From Bermanella sp036960565 (lineage in GTDB: Bacteria; Pseudomonadota; Gammaproteobacteria; Pseudomonadales; Oceanobacteraceae), in NCBI GenBank assembly GCA_036960565.1, contig JBALXQ010000005.1, positions 1 to 64,000 on the forward strand: 64,000 bases of DNA, written 5' to 3'. Positions 52,826 to 61,198 of this stretch are shown one piece after another; positions within the stretch are counted from its first letter, which is position 1; each line of letters opens with the position of its first letter. Under the pieces are notes generated by a model. It was not told where the DNA came from and did not search any database. It saw only the letters and a list, made by a program, of their open reading frames with translations. The position numbers and the translations under genes are program-made.

Positions 52826-54079
52826 TTAATTAGGATTGAGCTTGTATTTTGCATGGAGTTTTTTAATGGCTTTAGACGCCTGAAAAATCTTTAAGGCGCG
52901 ATTGAAATCGCTAATGACTTTATGAGCCACAGGATGCTTTTTTAGCATGCTTATGTGTAAACTTCGGCTATAAATAGGTTGTTTTGAAATTTTTAGATGG
53001 TTTTTTAAATTAGCATGTGAATTAAGGTAATACTGCGCAACATTTAAATCAGACAATGCCATATCCAGTTTTTTCCCCGCGAGTTTTCTTAATAAAGGTG
53101 TGTACTGTTTGTGGGAGACCGTTTGGCTGTGTTTAGGAATTAAATCGCCATAGGCGTAATCTTGCATAATCCCTACGCTTTGCTTGTCCTTAGAGAGTCG
53201 GCGTTGAAATTCCGCCAAGGAATCTACATTTATGTCGGTTGTTATTACCACTAATTGGTTGTGAAAATAAGGCTCACTAAAGAGCAGTGTTTTTTGCCTG
53301 TTTTTATTTTTCCAGGCGGCCACACTTAAATCAAACTTACCTTGGGCTAAGCCTTCACTCACTTTCTGCCAGGGTGTAAAGGTCATTTCAACCTGATATC
53401 CAGCTAATTTAAATACCTGGCTCACCAATTCAACACTCAGGCCTCTTCCTGGTATTGAGCGGCCAATAAAAGGGGGCCATTCGTTGGCTGCCATGTAGAG
53501 TGTCTTTATTTCAAGGGGATGCTGCTGACATAGTCGGGCAAGAGTTTTTCCTAGTCCGTGACGTTCAATTTTAATCGAAAAATCATCGCGGAATTGCTTC
53601 AGTAAACTTATGCCATTAAGGGCTGCATCATATATAAACCAGTGTTCTTGGCTTTTATACAGACGCAGAATAATTTCCATGCTGGTTTCTTGTTTGCTCA
53701 GTTGAACTTTTACAGCCGCTTTACTGCCGCTGTCATTGTATGTGGTGGATAGTATTTTCCACTCCCCCGATTGCCACTTTTGAAACGATTCAGCTTGATG
53801 ATGCACTAGCTGGCGGGTGAAGCATTGGATAAAGCGATTTTTTTGCTCAAGACTGGCCCGTTTCCAATTGCTGGCCAATACCACTTTACTGATGCGCTCC
53901 ATGTCTAGGTTGGGCTCTAGTTTGCTTTTGATGATCTTTATGGTTTCTTCTAGTGAATCGGCAGGAATCGACGCTAAATCATGGGACAGCTGCTTGAACG
54001 TATCTCGAACCAATTGCTCGGGGTTAGCAAGGCTGTGAACAGAGCTGAATAAAAATAGAAGGAAAAAAATACGATGCAT
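52826..54079 (-). CDS. Fusion of an MlaC-type phospholipid-binding domain and a type-3 solute-binding domain
   Basis: A 417-residue exported protein. ATG 54079 follows GGAAG by 5 bases. Upstream in-frame ATGs would precede the signal peptide (cleavage near SLA-NP). Residues 20-182 look like MlaC/Ttg2D (ERISKVVLASNWKRASLEQKNRF, AVKVQLSKQ, WFIYDAALNGISLLKQFRDDF). Residues about 193-411 are an SBP_bac_3 domain (AANEWPPFIGRSIPGRGLSVELV, FDLSVAAWKNKNRQKTLLFSEPY, LAGKKLDMALSDL). No other mla gene is nearby. The pairing suggests one protein sensing or carrying both lipid and small ligand; the role is unknown. Confidence 0.78.
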   Translation of the reverse strand: MHRIFFLLFLFSSVHSLANPEQLVRDTFKQLSHDLASIPADSLEETIKIIKSKLEPNLDMERISKVVLASNWKRASLEQKNRFIQCFTRQLVHHQAESFQKWQSGEWKILSTTYNDSGSKAAVKVQLSKQETSMEIILRLYKSQEHWFIYDAALNGISLLKQFRDDFSIKIERHGLGKTLARLCQQHPLEIKTLYMAANEWPPFIGRSIPGRGLSVELVSQVFKLAGYQVEMTFTPWQKVSEGLAQGKFDLSVAAWKNKNRQKTLLFSEPYFHNQLVVITTDINVDSLAEFQRRLSKDKQSVGIMQDYAYGDLIPKHSQTVSHKQYTPLLRKLAGKKLDMALSDLNVAQYYLNSHANLKNHLKISKQPIYSRSLHISMLKKHPVAHKVISDFNRALKIFQASKAIKKLHAKYKLNPN

Positions 54080-54103
54080 AGTGTCTTCCATGAATAAATA
54101 CAA

Positions 54104-54120
54104 AAGCCCATCAGGGCTCT
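54104..54120 (-). terminator. Weak terminator between trhP and the MlaC fusion
   Basis: On the minus strand a 5-bp stem AGCCC/GGGCT with a 4-base loop is followed by TTTT. It lies after the U32 gene and directly before the fusion gene, so it may reduce read-through only partly. Confidence 0.45.
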
Positions 54121-54196
54121 TATATTTAAAGATAGCAGAGTCTTGCTTGGTGTCAGGGAAGCACGTTAAAAGAATGCGCCCGCAGTAATGCTTACC

Positions 54197-55537
54197 TTAT
54201 GTGAAGTTCCGCATGAGCATGACTTTATCGCAGGCTTGGAAGTTTGCGGGCTTAGGTATTAAAACCTTAATTCCTGCCCCTTGGGCCAGCGCTCTGGGTT
54301 GCTGCTTGGTGTCCAGCATGCCTTTAAGGGTGAAGGTTTGGTTGCCCTGAGGTGTCATTAATTCTAGTGAATCCCCTTCATGAAACTTGTTTTTAACATT
54401 TATTGTTAGGTAATCGGGATGAATCTCTTGAATAACCTCACCTACGATTTGCTGTTTAGTGCTTTCAGAGGTGCCTCGTTCGTAGTTTTGGTATTCATCG
54501 TGAACATGACGTCTATAAAAACCTTCGGTATAGCCTCGGTTAGACAAGTTCTCAAGGGTGTCCATCAGTGACATATCAAATGATTTACCTGCCACAGCAT
54601 CATCTATGGCCTGGCGATAGGTTTGTGCTGTGCGGGCAACGTAATAATGGCTTTTGGTGCGACCTTCAATTTTTAGGGAGTGTACACCCATGTCTACTAG
54701 GCGCTTAACGTGCTGAATGGCCCTAAGGTCTTTGCTATTCATGATGTAGGTGCCATGCTCATCTTCAAAGGCCGGCATGAATTCATTTGGTCGACCCTCT
54801 TCTTGCAGTAAGAAAATTTCATCACTGGGCTTACCAGTGCCTAAAGTGGGCTCAACCTGCGACCGTGGAGACCAGGTTTGCGGGGCGTTAATGGGAATAA
54901 TATCGCCAGATTCCGTTTCTTTAGCCTCATGACTATCATATTTCCAGCGACAGGCGTTAGTGCATGTTCCCTGGTTTGGATCACGTTTGTTTATGTAGCC
55001 TGATAATAAGCAGCGCCCTGAGTAGGCAACGCACAAAGCACCGTGGACAAAGACTTCTAGCTCCATATCTGGAACCTGCATGCGAATTTCTTCAATTTCA
55101 TCAAGAGACAGTTCTCGAGATAAAATAATGCGTTCAATCCCTTGCGCTTGCCAAAATTTAACTGCTGCGTAGTTAACAACATTGGCCTGCACACTTAAGT
55201 GAATCGGCATGTCAGGCCATTTCTCCCGCACCATCATGATTAAGCCCGGGTCAGACATGATTAATGCATCAGGTGCCATTTTAATAACCGGTTCAATGTC
55301 GGCCATGTAGCTTTTAATTTTCTTGTTATGCGGGGCGATATTACTGGCCACATAGAACTTTTTTCCAAGTTCATGTGCCTGATTAATGCCTAAGGCTAGG
55401 TTTTCAATATCAAATTCATTATTGCGAACCCTTAGGCTGTATCTTGGCTGCCCTGCATACACAGCGTCTGCCCCATAGGCCAGAGCATATTGCATGTTTT
55501 TAAGAGTGCCCGCAGGGCTCAGTAATTCAATGGCCAT
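54197..55537 (-). CDS. trhP: U32 family tRNA hydroxylation protein TrhP (YegQ)
   Basis: A 446-residue protein of the YegQ group. The N-terminus ELLSPAGTLKNMQYALAYGADAVYAG and the cysteine-rich VHGALCVAYSGRCLLSGYINKRDPNQGTCTNACRWKY block (Cys ligands for an Fe-S centre) identify it. In E. coli TrhP works with prephenate in forming 5-hydroxyuridine at tRNA position 34. A pheA gene in the same window is probably coincidental. It is transcribed alone. Confidence 0.93.
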   Translation of the reverse strand: MAIELLSPAGTLKNMQYALAYGADAVYAGQPRYSLRVRNNEFDIENLALGINQAHELGKKFYVASNIAPHNKKIKSYMADIEPVIKMAPDALIMSDPGLIMMVREKWPDMPIHLSVQANVVNYAAVKFWQAQGIERIILSRELSLDEIEEIRMQVPDMELEVFVHGALCVAYSGRCLLSGYINKRDPNQGTCTNACRWKYDSHEAKETESGDIIPINAPQTWSPRSQVEPTLGTGKPSDEIFLLQEEGRPNEFMPAFEDEHGTYIMNSKDLRAIQHVKRLVDMGVHSLKIEGRTKSHYYVARTAQTYRQAIDDAVAGKSFDMSLMDTLENLSNRGYTEGFYRRHVHDEYQNYERGTSESTKQQIVGEVIQEIHPDYLTINVKNKFHEGDSLELMTPQGNQTFTLKGMLDTKQQPRALAQGAGIKVLIPKPANFQACDKVMLMRNFT

Positions 55538-55628
55538 AAGTTTAGATGCCTGAGGATGCTTTAAAAAAAGCCCGCATTATAGGGATCTGAAAAAATGGCA
55601 AGTTTGATCCAAATCACTAATTTGTTAG

Positions 55629-56042
55629 TTAATGATTTGGGATAGCTGGAGTAGGCGATAGCAGGCTGGTGTGTAATCGGAAATAGTGGCCAATAAGCAC
55701 ACTGAAATCCGCTAAAATAGCCCCTCTGCTTTTTAGGCTTTCGTGGTACATCTGCATATTGGGGTAGCGAGATTCAGGTCTTGCCATATAGCCATTTAAT
55801 ACCGGAAGGGCCTTTTCTAGGTGCTTTTTTTGGCTATTTAAATTAGCTTTCCGTTCGTCAGGGCTGGTGTTTTCAAATTGGCTTTGAAGCTTCTTTAGCG
55901 CTATTTTATGAGTTAATAAGAACAATAGAGCGTCGCTGTGAGTAGCGCTGTGGTTGTGCTTCTCACTGGCAATTGTCGGTAGGCAAAACGTTAGAGCTGT
56001 CCAAGCCAAAATAAGGCTCATTAAGCGAGTGAAGTTAGTCAT
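55629..56042 (-). CDS. Small secreted His-containing protein, unknown function
   Basis: A 137-residue protein from ATG 56042 (ATGACTAA overlaps the upstream stop). It has a signal peptide (cleavage near IAS-EK), then SEKHNHSATHSD, which could bind metal weakly, and a predicted helical body. I do not recognise the family. It is co-translated with the DUF416 gene. Confidence 0.55.
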   Translation of the reverse strand: MTNFTRLMSLILAWTALTFCLPTIASEKHNHSATHSDALLFLLTHKIALKKLQSQFENTSPDERKANLNSQKKHLEKALPVLNGYMARPESRYPNMQMYHESLKSRGAILADFSVLIGHYFRLHTSLLSPTPAIPNH

Positions 56043-56586
56043 CCACGCAAATTCCAAGTTGACTCACCCCTTGATCTCGGCTTAAGGGAATTAGTTGCTT
56101 TATGGCATCGGCATGACTGATTTTAGCGCAAATAATCTCTAATACAGATTTTTCGAAGTCCAATTGTCGGCGCCATAATTCACTGCTTTCTCTATTAAGC
56201 CCCTGCATTTCAATGACTTCTAGTAAGCGCTCATGGGTCATTGTTTGCATGGCTGCGGCGTCTTCAATGCTGTCATCTAAAATACCCTGAATACAGCTTT
56301 GCAAAGCAATCATTGAATCCATGGCTGGATAGGCACCAAAGTGTTCATAAGCATTGGGCTCAGGGATCAGTTCATTAAGAGGTTCTAGCTGTTTTTCTAT
56401 ATTTTTAAGGCTGCTTAGTTGGCCGCGTAAATACTCCCACGCTTTATTCAAGATTTTCCTGGCCTGTTTTTGTTCATCATCCTGCTCTTCAATTTCACAA
56501 AATAATTGAAAATTAGGAAAGCTGCGCTCACAAATAGCGGCGCAAAATGAGAGTTGTTGCCAATGAGACAGGGAATTTAGATCCAT
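56035..56586 (-). CDS. DUF416 protein (YjaG-like)
   Basis: A 183-residue cytosolic protein. LSHWQQLSFCAAICERSFPNFQLF, AWEYLR, YGxYPAMDSMIAL-like and C-terminal QLGICVDD match E. coli YjaG. The function is not established. The last bases overlap the start of the following small secreted protein gene by 8. Confidence 0.88.
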   Translation of the reverse strand: MDLNSLSHWQQLSFCAAICERSFPNFQLFCEIEEQDDEQKQARKILNKAWEYLRGQLSSLKNIEKQLEPLNELIPEPNAYEHFGAYPAMDSMIALQSCIQGILDDSIEDAAAMQTMTHERLLEVIEMQGLNRESSELWRRQLDFEKSVLEIICAKISHADAIKQLIPLSRDQGVSQLGICVDD

Positions 56587-56881
56587 AGAGGACTCCTTTT
56601 TATCTGGCCATTATATCAGGCAATGACTCTTTTGGTTAACTGCTTGAACTAGGTGGCAAATCCAAGGTTGGCTCAAAGTGTCCAGCTAAGGCATTGTAAT
56701 GCAACGATTTTTTGCGCTATTTCAAAATAGGTCTAGTTTTATAACTAGTGAGGAGTCTATTTAGCAAGGATTATTACTCGGTGAAACAGGTGTGCGTTAG
56801 GCGGTAGCCATCGGTTTTAAATTGCATAGAAGAAAATTAGAGGCGCACCTTTAACGGCTCTGATTGATAAGAGGTTAAAAA
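56587..56881. other. Divergent intergenic region of 295 bp
   Basis: It separates the divergent DUF416 and membrane-protein genes. I see no RNA gene, repeat or clear promoter. An AAGAGGTTAAAA leader precedes the ATG at 56882. Confidence 0.3.
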
Positions 56882-57553
56882 ATGGCTAACCATATTTTTA
56901 TTCTAGCGACCGTCATGCTGTTGGCCGGCATATTTGGTGGTCTAGTAAATTATTATATGTACGGAGAAAATGATCCTGACGCCACCAGTCTACCGCGATG
57001 TTTAGTGGTGGGGATTGGTGCGGCATTTCTGGTACCGGTGATTTTAGATTTGGTAAACAGTGAGCTCATTCTTGAAACTCAAGGAGATCCGTCACGGCTG
57101 CTAATTTTTACAGGTTTCTGTTTGATTTCAGCCATTGCAAGCCGATTCTTTATTACCAACATGTCTGATCGAATTCTGGATGCAGCTCGTCATGCACAGG
57201 AGCAATCTGATTCGGTACACCATGATTTACGAGTGATTAAAAATGAATTGTTGCCGCTTATTGATACTGAAACCGAGCAGGAATTAGAACCTGAGGACGA
57301 GCCTGAAGTGATGCAGCTTGAAGAGGATCTGGATGTGACCAGTTCTCGCACATTAAAAATGCTGGCTACAGGGCGTTATATTTTTCGTTCATTACCTGGG
57401 TTGTGCCGTGAATCAAATAACGATGAGTCTACCATGCTGCAAACCCTTGGTGTGCTGGTAACCCGCTGTATGGCGGGTAAGGTGAGTGGTAAAAACGGTG
57501 TACGCTGGCATATAACCGAAAAAGGTCGGCGTGTATTAGAAAGCCATATGTAA
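56882..57553 (+). CDS. Membrane protein resembling YEATS-associated-helix proteins
   Basis: A 223-residue protein. Three hydrophobic helices (about 4-25, 40-60, 75-95) include the recognisable start HIFILATVMLLAGIFGGLVNYYMYGE. An acidic linker (120-145) leads to a compact C-terminal domain ending VRWHITEKGRRVLES, which looks like a winged-helix. Databases, as I recall, name such N-termini YEATS-associated helices, seen near predicted nucleotide-signalling systems. No YEATS domain is in this window. It lies 89 bp upstream of the VWA gene in the same direction, so an operon is likely. Confidence 0.6.
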   Translation: MANHIFILATVMLLAGIFGGLVNYYMYGENDPDATSLPRCLVVGIGAAFLVPVILDLVNSELILETQGDPSRLLIFTGFCLISAIASRFFITNMSDRILDAARHAQEQSDSVHHDLRVIKNELLPLIDTETEQELEPEDEPEVMQLEEDLDVTSSRTLKMLATGRYIFRSLPGLCRESNNDESTMLQTLGVLVTRCMAGKVSGKNGVRWHITEKGRRVLESHM

Positions 57554-57642
57554 ATGATTTTTAAGGTCGGCTTAAGGGTTCAAGATAAAGCCGATTTTTG
57601 AGTATAAGCAGTGCATTATTAAACAGGGAAGTTGAGGTCGAC

Positions 57643-60231
57643 ATGATGTTTCGCAACGCAATACCTTTGCAGGTTGTCGGCGCAATTTTGGGCATGGTCT
57701 TGCATGCCTGGGTGTGGAGTGCCACAGATGATACAGCAGCATCTGTTGATGCTACCGCAGAGCAAACTCCTCAAAGCATTATAGTTCCCACGAGCAAAGC
57801 CTCCGATGTGCGAGTGATTGTTGATATCTCCGGCTCCATGCGTCAAAACGATCCTGAAAACCTACGTATCCCAGCGTTAAACTTAATTGTGGAATTACTG
57901 CCTGAAGGCGCCCAAGCGGGCGTTTGGACTTTTGGCCAGTGGGTAAACATGTTGATTCCGCCAGGGGAGGTTAATGACACTTGGCGAGTGCAGGCCAAGC
58001 AGAAAGCTCAAGGTATTAATAGTCATGGCTTGCGCACTAACATTGGCGAGGCTATGGAGAAAGCCACGTGGAAATTTAAAAAAGATTCCAATTTTGAACA
58101 GCATATTATTTTATTAACCGATGGTTTAGTGGACATTGCTAAAGACAATGATCCCCAAAAGTCACAAAAAAATGAGAATGAACGCAGCCGAATTATTAAT
58201 AAAGTATTAAAAAAGTATCAGGAATTGGGTGTGAAGATTCACACCATCGCACTGTCGGAAAATGCAGATAAAGTACTGCTGGAAAAACTCTCACTTGATA
58301 CTGGTGGAATGAGTGAGGTGGTTAATAATTCGGAACAACTGGTAAAGGCCTTTCTAAAGGCATTTGAGAAAGCCGCGCCACAAGCTGCCGAGCAGGTGCC
58401 CTTAGCTCAGGATAATACTTTTGAAATTGATGAAAGTATTGAAGAATTTACAGCGCTCGTTTTTCGCAAAAAAGGCAGTCCCCCTTCGCAATTAGTCAGC
58501 CCCGATGGGCAGGTCATTAGTCAAATTAAACGTGCCGAAAATGCTCGCTGGTTTAGTGAATCTGTATATGACCTAGTGACAGTAGAAAACCCTCAAGGTG
58601 GTACCTGGAAAATAAAAGCAGAGCTGGACCCAGATAATAGAGTCACAGTGGTCAGTGATCTTAAGATGGAAATTAAGAATTTACCGACCACTCTTTTTCC
58701 GGGACAGCAGGTGGATTTTGAGGTCTATCTTCATGAGGATGGCGAGATTATTACCAACCCAGACTTCCTGCGTTTAATGTCGGTGGAAATGAAAATGACC
58801 GCAGAGTCAGGTCGAAGTGGCATCAAACAAATAAGCGATCCCCAAAATGTGCCTGCTGACGGTCGCTATCATGAGAGCATTAAACGCCTGAGTAACGAAG
58901 GGCAATACGAATTACAAGTCATGGTGGATGGAAAGACCTTTAAGCGCATGCGTAAGGCTTATATACAAGTTCGCCAGCCCATAGGGTTTGAGATTCGCAA
59001 ACGTCTGGTAAATGATCAAATGGCCTATGTGGTCAGGGTTATTCCGCAGGTGCCGGATGTGGAAGTGTCCAAGACTCGGGTAATTGGCAAGCTAAAAGGG
59101 CCTGATCAGCATTCTATTATTCAGGCAGTGCCCTGGATAGAAGAAGGGGTTTGGGAAACCGTTGTAGAGGGCAATAAGGGGCCGGGTATTTACGAAATAG
59201 CGTTAAATGTTAAAGGACGCTTTGGTGAGGAACAGGAATTTAGAATTAAGCCGGATGGGATTAAATTGTCTTTTCCCGTGCCTGAAGACTTCACTCACGA
59301 ATATTTCGTTGAGGAAGAGTTAACAACAGAGCAGGCGTCAGTCATGGAAGAGCCTGCTGTGGAGGCTGAAGTTCCTGAAGAAACAGAGGCTGAAGTTCCT
59401 GAAGAAACAGCGGCTGAACTGTTACCTGATTTAGCTGAAAAAATGAAAGATCAGGCACCACCTGAACCAGTAGAAGAGGAAGTAATCGCTGAAGTAGATA
59501 AGCCAGAGGAAACAGCCAAGGAAGACGAGTCGCATGAGGAGGAAGTGCATGAGGACACTCCAATTCCATTCTGGATCTACATTTTAATTCCGATTTTAAC
59601 TCTGGCGTTAGGATTAGGAGGCTTCTTTGTTTATCGCTATTTTGCCAAGAAGAAGCAGTCCGGGGACATTGAAAAAGAACCGTTAGAGGACAAACCAAGC
59701 GAGCCAGCACCATCAGTGAGTCTAAATGATGGTATGGATGATGAGGATTTTGACGATGACTTTGACTTAAGCGACAGCGATGAAGAAGACGATATTGAGG
59801 TGAAGAGTAATGATCTAGATGACCTGGATGATTTAGACTTATCCAGCGATGACGATGATTCTTTTGATGACATAGAAGATGTTATTGATGAAGACACTGA
59901 AAGCGTCAATGATGAAATTCCAGATTTTGATGAAAATTTCGATATAGACGTGGACCCAGATTTGGATTTAGAGAGCGGGTTAAGCGATGAAGGTGATGAC
60001 ACAGCCGCCGCCATAGATGAGCTCGACAGTGTTTTGGATAGTCTGGGCGACGATGAGGATGATGATATTCCTCAGCTTGAAGAAGAAGTTGAAGTTGAGC
60101 CAGAAGAAGATGAGCCAGAAATCATCTCTGATGGTGAGGCCGCCATTGATGAAGCGTTGGCAAACCTTGAAAGTGAGTTGGATGATATTGATGTGGATGC
60201 CCTGACCGATGAAGGCGATGATAAAGAATAA
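57643..60231 (+). CDS. Large membrane-anchored VWA protein with acidic cytoplasmic tail
   Basis: An 862-residue protein. ATG 57643 (after GAGG) opens a signal peptide; an in-frame TTG at 57598 is unlikely. The VWA domain (about 53-240) has an intact MIDAS: Asp61, Ser63, Ser65 in DISGSM, then GLRTNIGEA and LLTDGLVD. Beta-sandwich-like repeats follow to about 560. A Glu/Pro-rich stretch contains two copies of an AEVPEETE unit. One TM helix is near 641-665, and residues 666-862 are almost all Asp/Glu/Ser. It resembles TIGR03503 proteins, as I recall. The TAA overlaps the next ATG by one base. Confidence 0.8.
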   Translation: MMFRNAIPLQVVGAILGMVLHAWVWSATDDTAASVDATAEQTPQSIIVPTSKASDVRVIVDISGSMRQNDPENLRIPALNLIVELLPEGAQAGVWTFGQWVNMLIPPGEVNDTWRVQAKQKAQGINSHGLRTNIGEAMEKATWKFKKDSNFEQHIILLTDGLVDIAKDNDPQKSQKNENERSRIINKVLKKYQELGVKIHTIALSENADKVLLEKLSLDTGGMSEVVNNSEQLVKAFLKAFEKAAPQAAEQVPLAQDNTFEIDESIEEFTALVFRKKGSPPSQLVSPDGQVISQIKRAENARWFSESVYDLVTVENPQGGTWKIKAELDPDNRVTVVSDLKMEIKNLPTTLFPGQQVDFEVYLHEDGEIITNPDFLRLMSVEMKMTAESGRSGIKQISDPQNVPADGRYHESIKRLSNEGQYELQVMVDGKTFKRMRKAYIQVRQPIGFEIRKRLVNDQMAYVVRVIPQVPDVEVSKTRVIGKLKGPDQHSIIQAVPWIEEGVWETVVEGNKGPGIYEIALNVKGRFGEEQEFRIKPDGIKLSFPVPEDFTHEYFVEEELTTEQASVMEEPAVEAEVPEETEAEVPEETAAELLPDLAEKMKDQAPPEPVEEEVIAEVDKPEETAKEDESHEEEVHEDTPIPFWIYILIPILTLALGLGGFFVYRYFAKKKQSGDIEKEPLEDKPSEPAPSVSLNDGMDDEDFDDDFDLSDSDEEDDIEVKSNDLDDLDDLDLSSDDDDSFDDIEDVIDEDTESVNDEIPDFDENFDIDVDPDLDLESGLSDEGDDTAAAIDELDSVLDSLGDDEDDDIPQLEEEVEVEPEEDEPEIISDGEAAIDEALANLESELDDIDVDALTDEGDDKE

Positions 60232-60248
60232 TGAAACCTGAGGCTGTT

Positions 60249-60686
60249 ATGGATAAATACCTGCAAGCGGCTATCAACGAGGCTAAAAAAGGACTAGCTG
60301 AAGGCGGTATTCCAATTGGATCGGTATTGGTACACGACGGAAAAATAATTGGTAAAGGACATAATAGGCGTATTCAAAAAGGCAGCTGTATATTACATGG
60401 CGAAATGGACGCGCTTGAAAATGCAGGTCGGCTTACAGCGGCCACTTATCAGAACAGTACCCTATATACCACTTTAAGCCCCTGTGCCATGTGTTCCGGC
60501 GCCATCGTTTTATATGGCATCACTCGCGTGGTTATTGCCGAAAATCAAACGTTTTTGGGGGAAGAGAATTGGTTGAAGAGTAAAGGCGTTAAGCTTGAAG
60601 TGCTGCAAAACAAGCAATGCATTGCATTAATGCAAGGCTTTATTAAAAATCAGCCAGAGCTATGGCATGAAGATATCGGCGTCTAG
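60249..60686 (+). CDS. Cytosine/nucleoside deaminase, yeast Fcy1-like
   Basis: A 145-residue zinc deaminase. ATG 60249 has TGAGG 5 bases upstream; ATG 60231, which overlaps the VWA stop, is the alternative. Zinc and catalytic residues are His50 and Glu52 (HGEMDALENAGR), Cys79 and Cys82 (SPCAMCSGAIVLYG). The C-terminal ELWHEDIGV and the RRIQKGSCILHGE block agree closely with yeast cytosine deaminase, more than with TadA or GuaD. It would convert cytosine to uracil for salvage. Its coupling to a VWA gene is unexpected. Confidence 0.85.
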   Translation: MDKYLQAAINEAKKGLAEGGIPIGSVLVHDGKIIGKGHNRRIQKGSCILHGEMDALENAGRLTAATYQNSTLYTTLSPCAMCSGAIVLYGITRVVIAENQTFLGEENWLKSKGVKLEVLQNKQCIALMQGFIKNQPELWHEDIGV

Positions 60687-61198
60687 CGAAGAATACCCTC
60701 AACCGTAAATTACTCTCCTAAATATACTGATATAGACATGAATAGGGTTATCCATATCAAAACTTCCCCAATGGTATTGTCCAGTCTTTCTTTAACGGCA
60801 GACTCAAACGGTAGCGCAATCTAAACCGAAATAGATATTTGTCTTCAAAATCAACTGATGGGGTATTGGGGTAGCTAACCGTGCCTTATGTGTACTTCAC
60901 AAATGAATCCTACGACGTACATCATCCTTTTATGATCATCGACCGTTATGGTTTGCCTGACTGGGGTGGATTAACGATATTCCTGAATTTAGGGGTGGAA
61001 GAGGCCCTAATCATGTAGACGGGCGAAGCGTTTATTTGGGCATGTATTCATTAATATCTGGCAACAAAAGAGTATGTTTTATAGGTATTGGCCCCATTTT
61101 GTAGCAATAAGACAATGATTTGTTGTCCAAAGCCAATGCCAAAGCCGAATGCCTGAGTTAGTATGGCAGCCAAAGTTTGATCCATATTGAGTAGAATT
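60687..61198. other. Gene-poor gap of 512 bp with short open stretches
   Basis: No convincing gene. One plus-strand frame (60881-61018, GTG start, 45 codons) reads like protein (YVYFTNESYDVHHPF and later DRYGLPDWGG) but has a stop just upstream. A minus-strand 44-codon frame (61051-61185) is hydrophobic and Gly/Gln-rich. Both could be decayed gene pieces. I cannot assign either to a family. Confidence 0.35.

Noticed and set aside
52826..54079. Two separate genes joined by a sequencing error
   Set aside because: The frame is continuous, only one signal peptide is present and no second start with a ribosome-binding site lies at the domain border.
59360..59420. 24-bp tandem repeat in the VWA gene
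   Set aside because: It is an in-frame protein repeat (AEVPEETE) in a low-complexity linker, not a separate element.
59637..60014. Ser-rich minus-strand frame of 125 codons
   Set aside because: It is the antisense of the Asp/Glu-rich VWA tail.
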